A DNA stretch of 51,128 bases from JACIWB01 sp038818725 (GTDB lineage Archaea > Thermoplasmatota > E2 > UBA202 > JdFR-43): assembly GCA_038818725.1 (NCBI GenBank), contig JAWAYL010000005.1, positions 1 through 51,128 on the forward strand. Reading direction: 5' to 3'. The position numbers and the translations under genes were made by a program. This document shows positions 1 through 7,913 of the stretch, piece by piece. The notes under the pieces are model-generated. The model ran no database searches. It was not told the DNA's origin and saw nothing but the letters and a program-made list of their open reading frames with translations. Position 1 is the stretch's first letter. Every line of letters starts with the position of its first letter.

Positions 1-1
1 G

Positions 2-439
2 GATGCAGACGCAATAATATTGTCTGGGGGGGCGCCGCGAGTTGGGCTGCAGGAAAAACTTGGGAAATGCGATGAGTATCTTGCGAAAGCAAGTTTTCCT
101 ATACTTGGCATATGTGCTGGGCATCAATATATGGCTAGATTTTTTGGGGGTGAATGCAGGGAGGCAATTATTCCAGAATATGGTAAGGTAGAGATTGAAA
201 TAATTGAAAAAGATGCTCTATTTAAAGGATTGCCAGATAAATTTTTTGTATGGGAAAATCATAATGATGAAGTTGTTAAGCTACCTAAAAATTTTTCCTT
301 GCTTGCATCATCTAAATATTGCAAAGTGCAGGCAATGATGCATAATGAAAAACCATTTTTTGGCCTTCAATTTCATCCCGAAGTAGAGCATACTCAATAT
401 GGAAAGGAAATTTTCAAAAATTTTATTGATTTAATATGA
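2..439 (+). CDS. guaAA: GMP synthase glutaminase subunit (GuaA-A), 5' end outside the window
   Basis: Class I glutamine amidotransferase that releases ammonia from glutamine for the separate archaeal GMP synthase ATP-pyrophosphatase subunit in guanine nucleotide synthesis. The reading frame is open from the window edge (DADAIILSGGAPRVG), so the first 40 or so residues of a roughly 185-residue family are missing. Visible motifs are the nucleophile elbow GICAGHQ and the His-Glu pair in LQFHPEVEHT, which complete the Cys-His-Glu triad. A TTG at position 20 could be mistaken for a start but lies inside the conserved SGG motif. Its TGA stop overlaps the next gene's ATG (ATGA), suggesting translational coupling. 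The separate-subunit form is inferred from the C-terminus ending with the glutaminase domain. Confidence 0.93.
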   Translation, partial: DADAIILSGGAPRVGLQEKLGKCDEYLAKASFPILGICAGHQYMARFFGGECREAIIPEYGKVEIEIIEKDALFKGLPDKFFVWENHNDEVVKLPKNFSLLASSKYCKVQAMMHNEKPFFGLQFHPEVEHTQYGKEIFKNFIDLI

Positions 440-1212
440 TAGCATATTTTCCAAAACCAAATTTCTTGCCAATTGCAATATCTGATTGTAAATTAAATTG
501 CAAACACTGCATGGGAAAATATATAAATGGAATGATAAAAATAAAAAATAGGGAAGAGCTTTTAAAATTTGGTGAAAAATTCAAAGGATATGGATTGCTT
601 ATAAGTGGTGGATTTAATAAAAGAGGAGAACTTATAAATCTACCTAAGATGCTTCCTGCAATAAAAAAAATGAGAGAAAAATTTTATATTGCAATTCATC
701 CAGGATTTGTTGATAAAAAAATGGCTCAAAAGGTGGCGGAAGCATGCGACATTGCATTTGTTGATTTGCCATCTGATAATGCAATAAAAAATGTTTTAAA
801 TCTTGAGAAAAGCTCATATGATTATTTTATGAATATGGAGTGCTTAATTGATGCTGGAATTGAAGTGACGCCCCATATAACAATTGGACTGAACTATGGA
901 AAGATTGATGAATGGAAAATAATGAAGAGGCTTAAGGAGTATAAAATTAAAAAAATAGTTTTAAATATAATAATGCCAACTCATGCAACGCCTTTTGAAA
1001 AATTAAAAATTAAAAAATATGAAATTCTTAAATTTATAAATTACTCAAAAAAATTTAATTTTTCAGTAGGCTGCATGCGACCCAGAAAATTTGATGTTGA
1101 TTTAATAAAACATGGAATAAAAGAAATTGCGGTTCCTTCAAAAAAAGCAATGGAAATGGCGAAGAAAATAGAAATAAGAAGTTTTTGCTGCGGATTGCAA
1201 AAATTTAAATAG
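436..1212 (+). CDS. Radical SAM protein, biotin-synthase-like (COG1856 type; candidate archaeal lipoyl synthase subunit)
   Basis: A 258-residue radical SAM enzyme. The cluster motif CKLNCKHC (Cys-x3-Cys-x2-Cys, residues about 18-25) would hold a SAM-binding [4Fe-4S] cluster, and LISGG (about 55-59) resembles the GGE-type SAM motif. Later cysteines (CMRP near residue 213 and the C-terminal FCCG) could ligate a second cluster. It resembles the family once annotated as homologs of biotin synthase. One member of that group works with a second radical SAM protein as the split lipoyl synthase (LipS1/LipS2) of Thermococcus kodakarensis. A protein of the second family lies at 47560-48453. Function as a lipoyl synthase subunit is inference; the radical SAM assignment is secure. 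Confidence 0.82.
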   Translation: MIAYFPKPNFLPIAISDCKLNCKHCMGKYINGMIKIKNREELLKFGEKFKGYGLLISGGFNKRGELINLPKMLPAIKKMREKFYIAIHPGFVDKKMAQKVAEACDIAFVDLPSDNAIKNVLNLEKSSYDYFMNMECLIDAGIEVTPHITIGLNYGKIDEWKIMKRLKEYKIKKIVLNIIMPTHATPFEKLKIKKYEILKFINYSKKFNFSVGCMRPRKFDVDLIKHGIKEIAVPSKKAMEMAKKIEIRSFCCGLQKFK

Positions 1213-1222
1213 TAAAATTTTA

Positions 1223-1236
1223 TTTACAATTGTAAA
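1223..1236. promoter_or_regulatory. 14-bp perfect palindrome upstream of the DUF4430/ECF-S pair
   Basis: TTTACAATTGTAAA is fully self-complementary. It lies 22 bp before the ATG at 1258, in the short gap after the radical SAM gene, and a partial half-site (GTTTACA) follows at 1242-1248. Such a site fits a dimeric repressor operator, but AT-rich palindromes can arise by chance. The downstream gene also has a good Shine-Dalgarno sequence, AGGTGAT, just before its ATG. Confidence 0.35.
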
Positions 1237-1257
1237 AAAAAGTTTACAGGTGATAAA

Positions 1258-2025
1258 ATGAAGATGAAAATATTAGGAGTAGGATTGGTGCTATTATTAA
1301 CGACTGCTTTAACAGCTTATCCGTTGCAAGAATGGGAAGGAGATGTCGTTCTTATAAAAAATGCAAAATTCAGAGTTATTGCAAAAAGCGGGAGGGAATA
1401 TAAAATAAATCATGCAACTGCATTAGGAGCATTAAATGAGGCAAGCAAAATTGCTGGATTTAGCTATACTGTTGATGATAGCTGGTATGAACAATATGGT
1501 TCATTGCTTGTTGATTCAATATGGGGGATGAAAAATGAAGGAATGAAAGGATGGCAGTATTGGGTAAATTATCCAGATGAGCCACTTCCATGGGTTGGAG
1601 CAGATAGGTATGAAGTAAAAGAAAATGACACTGTTGATTGGTTTTATGGAGATTTTTCAAGCAACCCTAACAAATGCGAAGCATTGATAAGAATACATGT
1701 TCATTTAGAAATAGATGAGGTAGCGCCAAATGTTGAAATAAAAAAGCCAGGCGGCGGGCTATATATTTTTGATAGACAAGTGATTTCATTTCCAGGATTT
1801 GCCATTGTTTTAGGAAAAATTACTGTTGAAGTAAATGCAAATGATTTGCAATGTGAGATAGAAAAAGTAGAATTTTATATAAATAGCAATTTAATGCATA
1901 TTGATGAAAAAGAACCATATGAATGGCTTTTTGAAGGAGGAAGAGGAAAATATAATTTAAAAGCAATTGCCTATGATATGGCTGGAAATATTGCAAGTGA
2001 TGAAATAATTTTATTCAAGGTGTAA
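1258..2025 (+). CDS. Secreted DUF4430 protein with C-terminal Ig-like module
   Basis: A 255-residue exported protein. Residues 1-20 form a signal peptide (MKMKILGVGLVLLLTTALTA). Residues about 45-140 match the DUF4430 domain, a beta-grasp fold related to the C-terminal domain of transcobalamin and intrinsic factor: ATALGALNEA, then GWQYWVNYPDEP and DTVDWFYGD are typical. Residues about 155-255 form an Ig-like module (YIFDRQV ... VEFYI ... PYEW ... AYDMAGN) that recurs in the products at 6542 and 38367. The stop is one base from the ATG of an ECF-S-like membrane protein, so the two are probably one operon. I infer an extracytoplasmic ligand-capture role, perhaps for a cobamide or other cofactor; the ligand is not shown by the sequence. 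Confidence 0.8.
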   Translation: MKMKILGVGLVLLLTTALTAYPLQEWEGDVVLIKNAKFRVIAKSGREYKINHATALGALNEASKIAGFSYTVDDSWYEQYGSLLVDSIWGMKNEGMKGWQYWVNYPDEPLPWVGADRYEVKENDTVDWFYGDFSSNPNKCEALIRIHVHLEIDEVAPNVEIKKPGGGLYIFDRQVISFPGFAIVLGKITVEVNANDLQCEIEKVEFYINSNLMHIDEKEPYEWLFEGGRGKYNLKAIAYDMAGNIASDEIILFKV

Positions 2026-2026
2026 A

Positions 2027-2683
2027 ATGGTTAAAAATTTAAATGATGAAAGAATTAATAGCATGAAAAAAATAACAATAGCAGCTTTGCTTATTTCAAT
2101 AGGCGTAATTTCAAGGATATTTTTAAGGAATTTTCTCCCGCCGTCGCCGAGCGTGTATATTAACTTTTTTGGAATAAAACAACCAATTTTTATAGCGGGG
2201 GATGTTTTCTTTGTAATTGCTTCCATTTCTCTTATTTCTGGAAGATATCTTAGGGATTATTTCACTTTCCTTGTGCCATTTATGATAATGCTTATAACTG
2301 ATGTTTTTATAGGAAATAATTTCATATTTTTATTTACATGGTCAGGTTTTGCAATTATGGGATGGATTGGCTATTTATTAAGGAAAAAACCTGCAAAATC
2401 ATTTTTGTTTTCAAGTATTTCATCCATAATTTTATATGATTTATGGACAAATTTTGGATGGTGGCTTGGCTACTATGGAGGAAATTTAAAATATTTAACT
2501 TTATGCTACACTCTTGCTATTCCATTTATGATATGGCATCTTCTCTCTACTTCTTTATTGCTACCTATCTTCGTTTTAGCCTTTGAAAGAATTGAAATTA
2601 AAGAAGATGCAAGAATTTCAAAATATTCAGCAATTCCAGTTGCATCTCTTGCTTTTTTAAGCTTAATTTCTTTAATATTTTAG
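2027..2683 (+). CDS. Membrane protein resembling an ECF transporter S component (DUF6580-like)
   Basis: About 218 residues with five or six hydrophobic segments. The first helix (ITIAALLISIGVISRIFL), the early proline-rich loop, LITDVFIG and FTWSGFAIMGWIGYLL resemble the DUF6580/ECF-S group of substrate-binding membrane subunits, which pair with shared EcfA/EcfT energy modules. No EcfA or EcfT is in the window. The ATG at 2027 immediately follows the DUF4430 gene; an internal ATG at 2063 (MKKITIAAL) gives a more typical N-terminus and may be the real start. Pairing with an exported DUF4430 protein suggests a vitamin or cofactor importer. The family call is moderately sure and the substrate is unknown. 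Confidence 0.6.
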   Translation: MVKNLNDERINSMKKITIAALLISIGVISRIFLRNFLPPSPSVYINFFGIKQPIFIAGDVFFVIASISLISGRYLRDYFTFLVPFMIMLITDVFIGNNFIFLFTWSGFAIMGWIGYLLRKKPAKSFLFSSISSIILYDLWTNFGWWLGYYGGNLKYLTLCYTLAIPFMIWHLLSTSLLLPIFVLAFERIEIKEDARISKYSAIPVASLAFLSLISLIF

Positions 2684-2715
2684 GAAAAATTAATTATTAA
2701 TTGAGTTATTTCAGC

Positions 2716-3678
2716 ATGGATGAATTTACATATGCAAAGGCAGGCGTTGATATAGATGCTGAAGAAAAAGTTGTTGATGAAATTTTAAAGGGAATAGGAT
2801 TTGAAAAAGATAGAGTAGAGATAAATGGCTTTAAGATTGTTTTATGCACTGATGGAGTTGGAAGCAAAGTAATGGTAGCAAATGAAATGAAAAAATGGGA
2901 TACAGTTGGAATAGATTGCATTGCAATGAATGTAAATGATGCTCTTGTAATGGGAGCAAAGCCTCTTGCATTTGTTGATTATATAGCTTTTGAAAAATTG
3001 AGCATTGAAAGAGCAAGGGAAATTGCAAAAGGATTGAAAAGAGGGGCGGATGAAGCAGGCGTCACAATAATAGGTGGGGAAACAGCAAGCCTGCCCGAAA
3101 TAATAAGAGGGTTTGATTTGGCGGGCACATGTGTTGGAGTTGTTGAAAAGGATATACCAAAGAACATAAAAGAAGGAGATGTAATAATAGGAATAAGAAG
3201 CAGTGGGATTCATTCAAATGGGTATACTCTTGCAAGAAAAGTTTTTAAGGAAAATGGTTACTCTTTCAACGATGAAATTGATGAGATAGGCATAATTGGC
3301 TATGCATTGCTTGAGCCAACAAAAATTTATGTTAAACAAATCCTTTCTTTATGGAAAAATTTTGAAGTAAAAGGAATTGCTCATATAACTGGAGGAGGCT
3401 TAAGAAAAATAAAAAGAATTTGCAAAAATGTTCTTTTCAGCATAGATGAGCCATTTGAGCCACAGCCAATATTTAAAGTAATACAAAAATTGGGAAAAAT
3501 AAGCAATAAGGAAATGTATCAAACATTCAACATGGGAATGGGCATGGCAATAATTGTAGAAAAAGAAATTGCTGATGATGTCGTTGATTTTTTAAATAAA
3601 TATGAAGAAGCAAAAATTGTTGGAAAAGTTAAAAAGGGGCAAGGAGTAGAAGTTCCGAAGCTTAGGCTGAAATATTAA
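2716..3678 (+). CDS. purM: Phosphoribosylformylglycinamidine cyclo-ligase (AIR synthetase, PurM)
   Basis: Catalyses the ATP-dependent closure of FGAM to aminoimidazole ribotide in purine synthesis. PurM signatures are in order: YAKAGVDIDA at the N-terminus, the DGVGSK nucleotide/metal motif, the conserved stretch GIDCIAMNVNDALVMGA, GGETASLP, and SGIHSNGYTLAR. About 320 residues, a normal length. I chose ATG 2716 (MDEFTYAKAGVD) because it fits the usual family start; an in-frame TTG at 2701 would add five residues. Together with the upstream GMP synthase subunit it shows that purine synthesis genes cluster at this end. Codon use and length are ordinary. Confidence 0.93.
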   Translation: MDEFTYAKAGVDIDAEEKVVDEILKGIGFEKDRVEINGFKIVLCTDGVGSKVMVANEMKKWDTVGIDCIAMNVNDALVMGAKPLAFVDYIAFEKLSIERAREIAKGLKRGADEAGVTIIGGETASLPEIIRGFDLAGTCVGVVEKDIPKNIKEGDVIIGIRSSGIHSNGYTLARKVFKENGYSFNDEIDEIGIIGYALLEPTKIYVKQILSLWKNFEVKGIAHITGGGLRKIKRICKNVLFSIDEPFEPQPIFKVIQKLGKISNKEMYQTFNMGMGMAIIVEKEIADDVVDFLNKYEEAKIVGKVKKGQGVEVPKLRLKY

Positions 3679-3714
3679 TAGCAAAAATTTTAACATATCT
3701 CGCTTTACACTTTT

Positions 3715-4818
3715 ATGAAAACTACATTCAGTATAATAAAGGCAGATGTTGGCGGCTCCCCGGGCCATGCAAAAGTTGATGAAAGGCTTATAAAAAAAGC
3801 GGAGGAAATGCTTAAAAAAGCAAAGGAAGAAGGGTTGATAAAAGATTTTTTTGTAACTAATTGTGGAGATGATTTAGAGCTAATAATGACACATCATAGA
3901 GGAGAAGATAATGAAGAAGTTCATAGCTTAGCATGGAATATTTTTAAATCAGCAAGTGAAATAGCTAAAAATCTTGGATTTTATGGAGCTGGGCAGGATT
4001 TGCTTAAAGATGCATTTTCTGGAAATATAAAAGGAATGGGACCAGGAGTTGCGGAGATGGAATTTACTGAAAGAAAATCTGAGCCGATTATTGCATTTTT
4101 AATGGATAAAACAGAGCCAGGAGCATTTAATTTGCCAATTTTTAAAATTTTTGCGGACCCATTTAACACCGCTGGCTTGATTATTGATCCAAATCTTCAT
4201 TCAGGTTTTACATTTGAAATATGGGATATAAAGGAGCATAAAAGAGTTTTTATGCACACACCAGAAGAAATGTATGATTTATTGGCGCTTATAGGAGCGA
4301 AATCAAGATTTGTTATAAAAAGAGTTTTTCCAAGAGAAAAATTGCCGAAAGATGAGCCAGTTGCAGTTGTATCAACAGAAAAATTATATCAGATAGCAGG
4401 TGAATATGTTGGAAAGGATGACCCTGTTGCTGCTGTAAGAGCTCAATCTGGATTGCCAGCGATTGGCGAAATTCTCGAGCCATTTTCATTTCCTCATCTT
4501 GTTTCTGGATGGATGCGAGGAAGCCATTATGGGCCAATTATGCCAGTTCCAGTTAAGCATGCAAAATGCACCCGCTTCGATGGTCCTCCAAGAGTTGTTG
4601 CAATAGGTTTTCAAATTAAAAACGGAGAAATAACATCTCATGAAGATTTATTTGATGACCCAGCTTTTGATTATACTCGCCAGAAAGCAACGGAAATAGC
4701 TGAATATATGCGCAGGCATGGCCCATTTGAGCCACATCGCCTGCCACTTGAAGAAATGGAATATACAACTTTCCCAAAAGTTATGGAAAAGCTCAAGAAT
4801 AGATTCGAAAAGGTTTGA
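3715..4818 (+). CDS. fbp: Fructose-1,6-bisphosphate aldolase/phosphatase (type V FBPase)
   Basis: The bifunctional gluconeogenic enzyme of archaea. It condenses dihydroxyacetone phosphate with glyceraldehyde-3-phosphate and dephosphorylates the FBP formed, making the pathway one-way. The whole 367-residue protein aligns by eye with the family: TTFSIIKADVGGSPGH at the N-terminus, CGDDLELIMTHHRG (metal ligands), GMGPGVAEMEF, and GEYVGKDDPVAAVRAQSG, where Tyr231 and Lys234 correspond to the Tyr and Schiff-base Lys of the Thermoproteus enzyme. The C-terminus (EYTTFPKVMEKL) is also conserved. Transcribed after purM with a 36-bp gap. Its TGA stop abuts, without any spacer, the stop of the convergent membrane protein gene. 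Confidence 0.96.
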   Translation: MKTTFSIIKADVGGSPGHAKVDERLIKKAEEMLKKAKEEGLIKDFFVTNCGDDLELIMTHHRGEDNEEVHSLAWNIFKSASEIAKNLGFYGAGQDLLKDAFSGNIKGMGPGVAEMEFTERKSEPIIAFLMDKTEPGAFNLPIFKIFADPFNTAGLIIDPNLHSGFTFEIWDIKEHKRVFMHTPEEMYDLLALIGAKSRFVIKRVFPREKLPKDEPVAVVSTEKLYQIAGEYVGKDDPVAAVRAQSGLPAIGEILEPFSFPHLVSGWMRGSHYGPIMPVPVKHAKCTRFDGPPRVVAIGFQIKNGEITSHEDLFDDPAFDYTRQKATEIAEYMRRHGPFEPHRLPLEEMEYTTFPKVMEKLKNRFEKV

Positions 4819-5283
4819 TTAGCCAAAAATTCTTATTCCAACAAAAGTAAATGATGTAACTATTACACATGCAATGCATATTCCAGTAAATATGCATACA
4901 AGAGATTTTTTAAATTCCAAGCCAAAAAGATAGGCTGCTAAGCTTCCAGTCCATGCTCCTGTAAAAGGCAGTGGAATTGCTACAAATATTATCAATGCAA
5001 TTGCTTCCCATCTTTCAATGCTCTTTTCAGTTTTTTTTCTTGTATAACTGTATATTTTATCAAAAAATTTATTCCAAAAATTCCTTTTTCTAAGCCATTT
5101 TTCAAATGGTTCAAGAAATCTTATTATAAAAGGAGAAGGGATAAAGTTTGCAAACAATATCAATGGAATTGCAAAAAATAAATTAAGGTTATAATAAAAT
5201 GCAAAAGGTATTGCTCCTCTTAGCTCTGAAAAAGGCGAAAGAGCTAACGCAGCAGCTATCATCCATTTCAATATTTCATCCAT
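4819..5283 (-). CDS. Putative small multidrug export protein (COG2426 family membrane protein)
   Basis: 154 residues with about four membrane helices. The N-terminal WMIAAALALSPFSELRGAIPFAF is the family hallmark (an SPxxELRGAIP core), followed by a helix ending FIPSPFIIRFLEPFEKW, a charged cytoplasmic segment (residues about 65-90), then AIPLPFTGAWTGSLAAYLFGL. The Sm_multidrug_ex name is historical and transport has not been clearly shown for the family. The start overlaps the end of the dihydroorotase gene by 8 bp, so the two are translated from one mRNA. The gene ends directly against the convergent FBP aldolase/phosphatase. Confidence 0.85.
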   Translation of the reverse strand: MDEILKWMIAAALALSPFSELRGAIPFAFYYNLNLFFAIPLILFANFIPSPFIIRFLEPFEKWLRKRNFWNKFFDKIYSYTRKKTEKSIERWEAIALIIFVAIPLPFTGAWTGSLAAYLFGLEFKKSLVCIFTGICIACVIVTSFTFVGIRIFG

Positions 5284-6493
5284 TTATCATCCTCCCCATT
5301 CCTTTCTCTCCAACAAATTCAAACTTATCAACTATCTTTTCTCCTCTTAAATAAACATGCATTGGATAGATGCATTTCATTCCCTCATACGCACTCCATC
5401 CGCATTTTGAAAGAGGTTTAATTTTTTTAACTTTTTTTAAATCTATAACCAAAAAGTCCGCATCATTTCCAACTTTAATTTCACCTTTTTTTATTCCAAA
5501 TAGCTTCGATGGATTTCTGCAAAATGAATTTTCTATTGTTTTAAAGCTGATTATCCCTTTTTTCGCAAAATAAAAAAGAATTGGCAAAAAAGCATCTACT
5601 CCAGGCATACCGCAGGCAGCATCTTCAAAATTTTCTTTCTCTTCAATTAGATGAGGAGCGTGATCTGATTCGAAAATTTTAATTTCACCTTTTCTAAATG
5701 CCTCAAAAAGTTTTTCTCTTTCAAAATTGCTTCTTAGAGGAGGATTCACCTTTCCAAAAGCTTCTTTTTTAAATTTATTTTCATAAGAAAAGAGAAGATG
5801 ATGTAAAGTAACTCCAAAACTTGCTTTTCTCTTTATAATCTCTATTGATTTTTTTGATGTAATATGGCATATATGGATTTTAGCTCCTATTTTTTTATTC
5901 AAATCAACGATTTTTTCTATTGCTTTTAATTCACATTCCAAGCTCCTATTTTTTTCATGTTCAATTAAATTTTTTGCTTTATTTCTTGAAATGCATTCCT
6001 CACTTTCAGCATGTATTGCAACTATTTTATTTCTCTTTTTTACTTCAAAAAGAATTTTTTCAATATTTTCACAAAAAAGCTCATTGTCTTTTGACAAAAA
6101 AAATTTATAAGCAATGCAATCCATTTCCTCAACTCTATTTTTTATTCCTCCATAAAGGGCAAAATCAACACATGCTTTTTTAATAACTTCTTTTCTTTTT
6201 TTCTCAAATTTACTTTTGTTATATATAGCTGGCTTATTATTTGGCATATCAAAAACACAAGTAATACCAGCTAAACTTGCCGCTTTTGTGCCTGTGAAAA
6301 AATCTTCCTTATCTTCATCTCCTGGCTCTCTAAAATGCACATGAATATCGATGCCAGCTGGAAAAATCAATGAATTGCCATAATCAATTTTTTTCTCTCT
6401 TACATATTTTTTTATTCCAACAATTTTTCCATCTTCTATAATTATGCAAGCGTTTTTTATTCCATTTTTATATATCCTTCCCGAAATTATCAT
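5276..6493 (-). CDS. pyrC: Dihydroorotase
   Basis: Zinc amidohydrolase that cyclises carbamoyl-aspartate to dihydroorotate in pyrimidine synthesis. 405 residues, class I type. Metal-binding motif DIHVHFREPG near residues 50-59, substrate region FDMPNNKP, later zinc histidines in AIHAESEE and IHICHITSKKS, and the catalytic Asp in FESDHAPH followed by GMPGVDAFLPILF. The C-terminal hydantoinase-like segment DADFLVIDLKK is normal. Divergent from the PKD-protein gene across 48 bp that hold promoter-like TATA elements for both directions. First gene of an operon with the COG2426 membrane protein. No other pyr gene is in the window. Confidence 0.94.
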   Translation of the reverse strand: MIISGRIYKNGIKNACIIIEDGKIVGIKKYVREKKIDYGNSLIFPAGIDIHVHFREPGDEDKEDFFTGTKAASLAGITCVFDMPNNKPAIYNKSKFEKKRKEVIKKACVDFALYGGIKNRVEEMDCIAYKFFLSKDNELFCENIEKILFEVKKRNKIVAIHAESEECISRNKAKNLIEHEKNRSLECELKAIEKIVDLNKKIGAKIHICHITSKKSIEIIKRKASFGVTLHHLLFSYENKFKKEAFGKVNPPLRSNFEREKLFEAFRKGEIKIFESDHAPHLIEEKENFEDAACGMPGVDAFLPILFYFAKKGIISFKTIENSFCRNPSKLFGIKKGEIKVGNDADFLVIDLKKVKKIKPLSKCGWSAYEGMKCIYPMHVYLRGEKIVDKFEFVGEKGMGRMING

Positions 6494-6513
6494 TATGAGT
6501 AAAAGCCGATATG

Positions 6514-6523
6514 CTTAAAAACT
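6514..6523 (+). promoter_or_regulatory. TATA-like box for the PKD surface protein (leaderless arrangement)
   Basis: CTTAAAAACT is centred about 24 bp before the ATG at 6542, the spacing expected if transcription starts at or next to the start codon. The opposite strand has GGATTTATATGC near 6530-6541, suitable for dihydroorotase with a short leader. Confidence 0.45.
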
Positions 6524-6541
6524 ATTTCTGCATATAAATCC

Positions 6542-7729
6542 ATGAAAAAAATAATTGTATTTGGTTTGGTTGCCATCATGGCTTTTCCAGCTATGGCTGA
6601 TCCTTTGGTAGATTTTGAGTGGTATCCAGCAACACCTTTCTCTGGAGAAGTTGTGCATTTTAATGATACATCGCAGAATCAATCACAGATTATAGAGAGA
6701 GTATGGTATTTTGGAGATGGATATGGAGCAACAACAAAAAATCCTTCACATATATATGAAAAGCCTGGAAATTATACTGTAAAGCTTGTTGTTTTATGGA
6801 ATATAAGCGGTGTAATTTATGGCTCATCAAAAGAAAAAATAATAACAGTGCAGAACCGCCCGCCTGTCGCAAATGCTGGACCCGATCAGATTTTGAATGT
6901 AAGAAATGTAACATTTGATGGTTCAGCAAGCTATGATCCAGATGGAAACATTACTTCATATAGCTGGAATTTCGGAGATGGAACAACTGGAAGTGGAAAA
7001 ATTGTAACTCATACATATGCAAATGATGGAAACTTTACTGTTGTTTTAAATGTCACTGATAACAATGGCTCATATGCCACAGATACATGTAATATAACAA
7101 TCGATACTTCTGCACCTATAACAAATTGCGAGTTAAATGGAACATTAGGCGAGAATGGATGGTATATAAGCGATGTAAATGTAACATTTATTATAAATGA
7201 AACAACAAGTGCAGTAAATAAAACATATTATAGGCTTGATGGAGGAAACTGGACTGTTTATAATGGAACTTTCAATATAAGTAGTGAAGGAATTCATCTT
7301 CTTGAATTTTATTCAACAGATGTTGCAGGAAATATTGAACCAATAAAGAATGTAACAATAAAAATAGATAAAACAAATCCTTATATAAACATAATAACAC
7401 CAGAGGAAAGAAAATTCTATGTTTTTGGAAGAAAAGTTTTGCCAACTCTTAGAAAAACAATAATAGTTGGAAAAATAACTGTTGAGGCAAATGCAAGTGA
7501 TAATATAGGCATAAATATGGTAAAATTCTATGTTGATGGAGAGGAAAAGTACAATGATACCAGCCAGCCGTATGAATGGAGATGGGGAGGAGCAATTGGA
7601 AGCAAAAATTTAACAATTACCGCTTATGATTATGCTGGATTGAACTCGTCTGATTCCATAGAGGTAACAATATTTAGCTTGTTCAAACCATGGAGTGAAA
7701 ACGCTTTATCAGATAATAAACTATCCTAA
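6542..7729 (+). CDS. Secreted PKD-domain surface protein with C-terminal Ig-like module
   Basis: 395 residues. A signal peptide (MKKIIVFGLVAIMAFPAMA) is followed by two PKD domains: residues about 20-103 (VWYFGDGYGATTKNPSHIYE) and about 104-190 (SYSWNFGDGTTGSGKIVTHTY), both with the WxFGDG core. Residues about 195-275 form another beta-sandwich ending STDVAGNIEP. Residues about 280-385 are the Ig-like module shared with the products at 1258 and 38367 (FYVFGRKV, GKITVEA, VKFYVDG, PYEW, AYDYAG). Many Asn-x-Ser/Thr sequons suggest N-glycosylation. No membrane anchor is visible. The role is probably cell-surface binding or structure; no catalytic motif is seen. The ATG follows a TATA-like box at leaderless spacing. 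Confidence 0.85.
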   Translation: MKKIIVFGLVAIMAFPAMADPLVDFEWYPATPFSGEVVHFNDTSQNQSQIIERVWYFGDGYGATTKNPSHIYEKPGNYTVKLVVLWNISGVIYGSSKEKIITVQNRPPVANAGPDQILNVRNVTFDGSASYDPDGNITSYSWNFGDGTTGSGKIVTHTYANDGNFTVVLNVTDNNGSYATDTCNITIDTSAPITNCELNGTLGENGWYISDVNVTFIINETTSAVNKTYYRLDGGNWTVYNGTFNISSEGIHLLEFYSTDVAGNIEPIKNVTIKIDKTNPYINIITPEERKFYVFGRKVLPTLRKTIIVGKITVEANASDNIGINMVKFYVDGEEKYNDTSQPYEWRWGGAIGSKNLTITAYDYAGLNSSDSIEVTIFSLFKPWSENALSDNKLS

Positions 7730-7758
7730 AATTTAAAAAATTTTAAATTTTCTTAATT

Positions 7759-7833
7759 GGGCCCGTGGGGTAGCTTGGCTTATCCTTGTGGCTTCGGGAG
7801 CCATAGACTCCGGTTCAAATCCGGGCGGGCCCA
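7759..7833 (+). tRNA. tRNA-Pro (anticodon CGG)
   Basis: A full cloverleaf can be folded. The acceptor stem GGGCCCG pairs perfectly with CGGGCCC, with discriminator A at 7833. The anticodon stem GTGGC/GCCAT encloses the loop TTCGGGA, giving CGG (reads CCG). The T arm contains GGTTCAAATCC. The archaeal Pro opening GGGCCCGTGGGGTAG is typical. CCA is not encoded and there is no intron. Confidence 0.95.
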
Positions 7834-7884
7834 TAAGAGTAACAAAAATGCAATAATATCTTACAAAAAAGAATAAAGGTAAAA

Positions 7885-7894
7885 CTTTTATAAC
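7885..7894 (+). promoter_or_regulatory. TATA box for the LsrF-like aldolase gene (leaderless)
   Basis: CTTTTATAAC with a purine-rich BRE-like GGTAAAA just upstream, centred about 24 bp before the ATG at 7914. The predicted transcript begins at the start codon, and no Shine-Dalgarno sequence is present, consistent with leaderless initiation. Confidence 0.6.
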
Positions 7895-7913
7895 ATTTCT
7901 ATTTCTAACTCTC

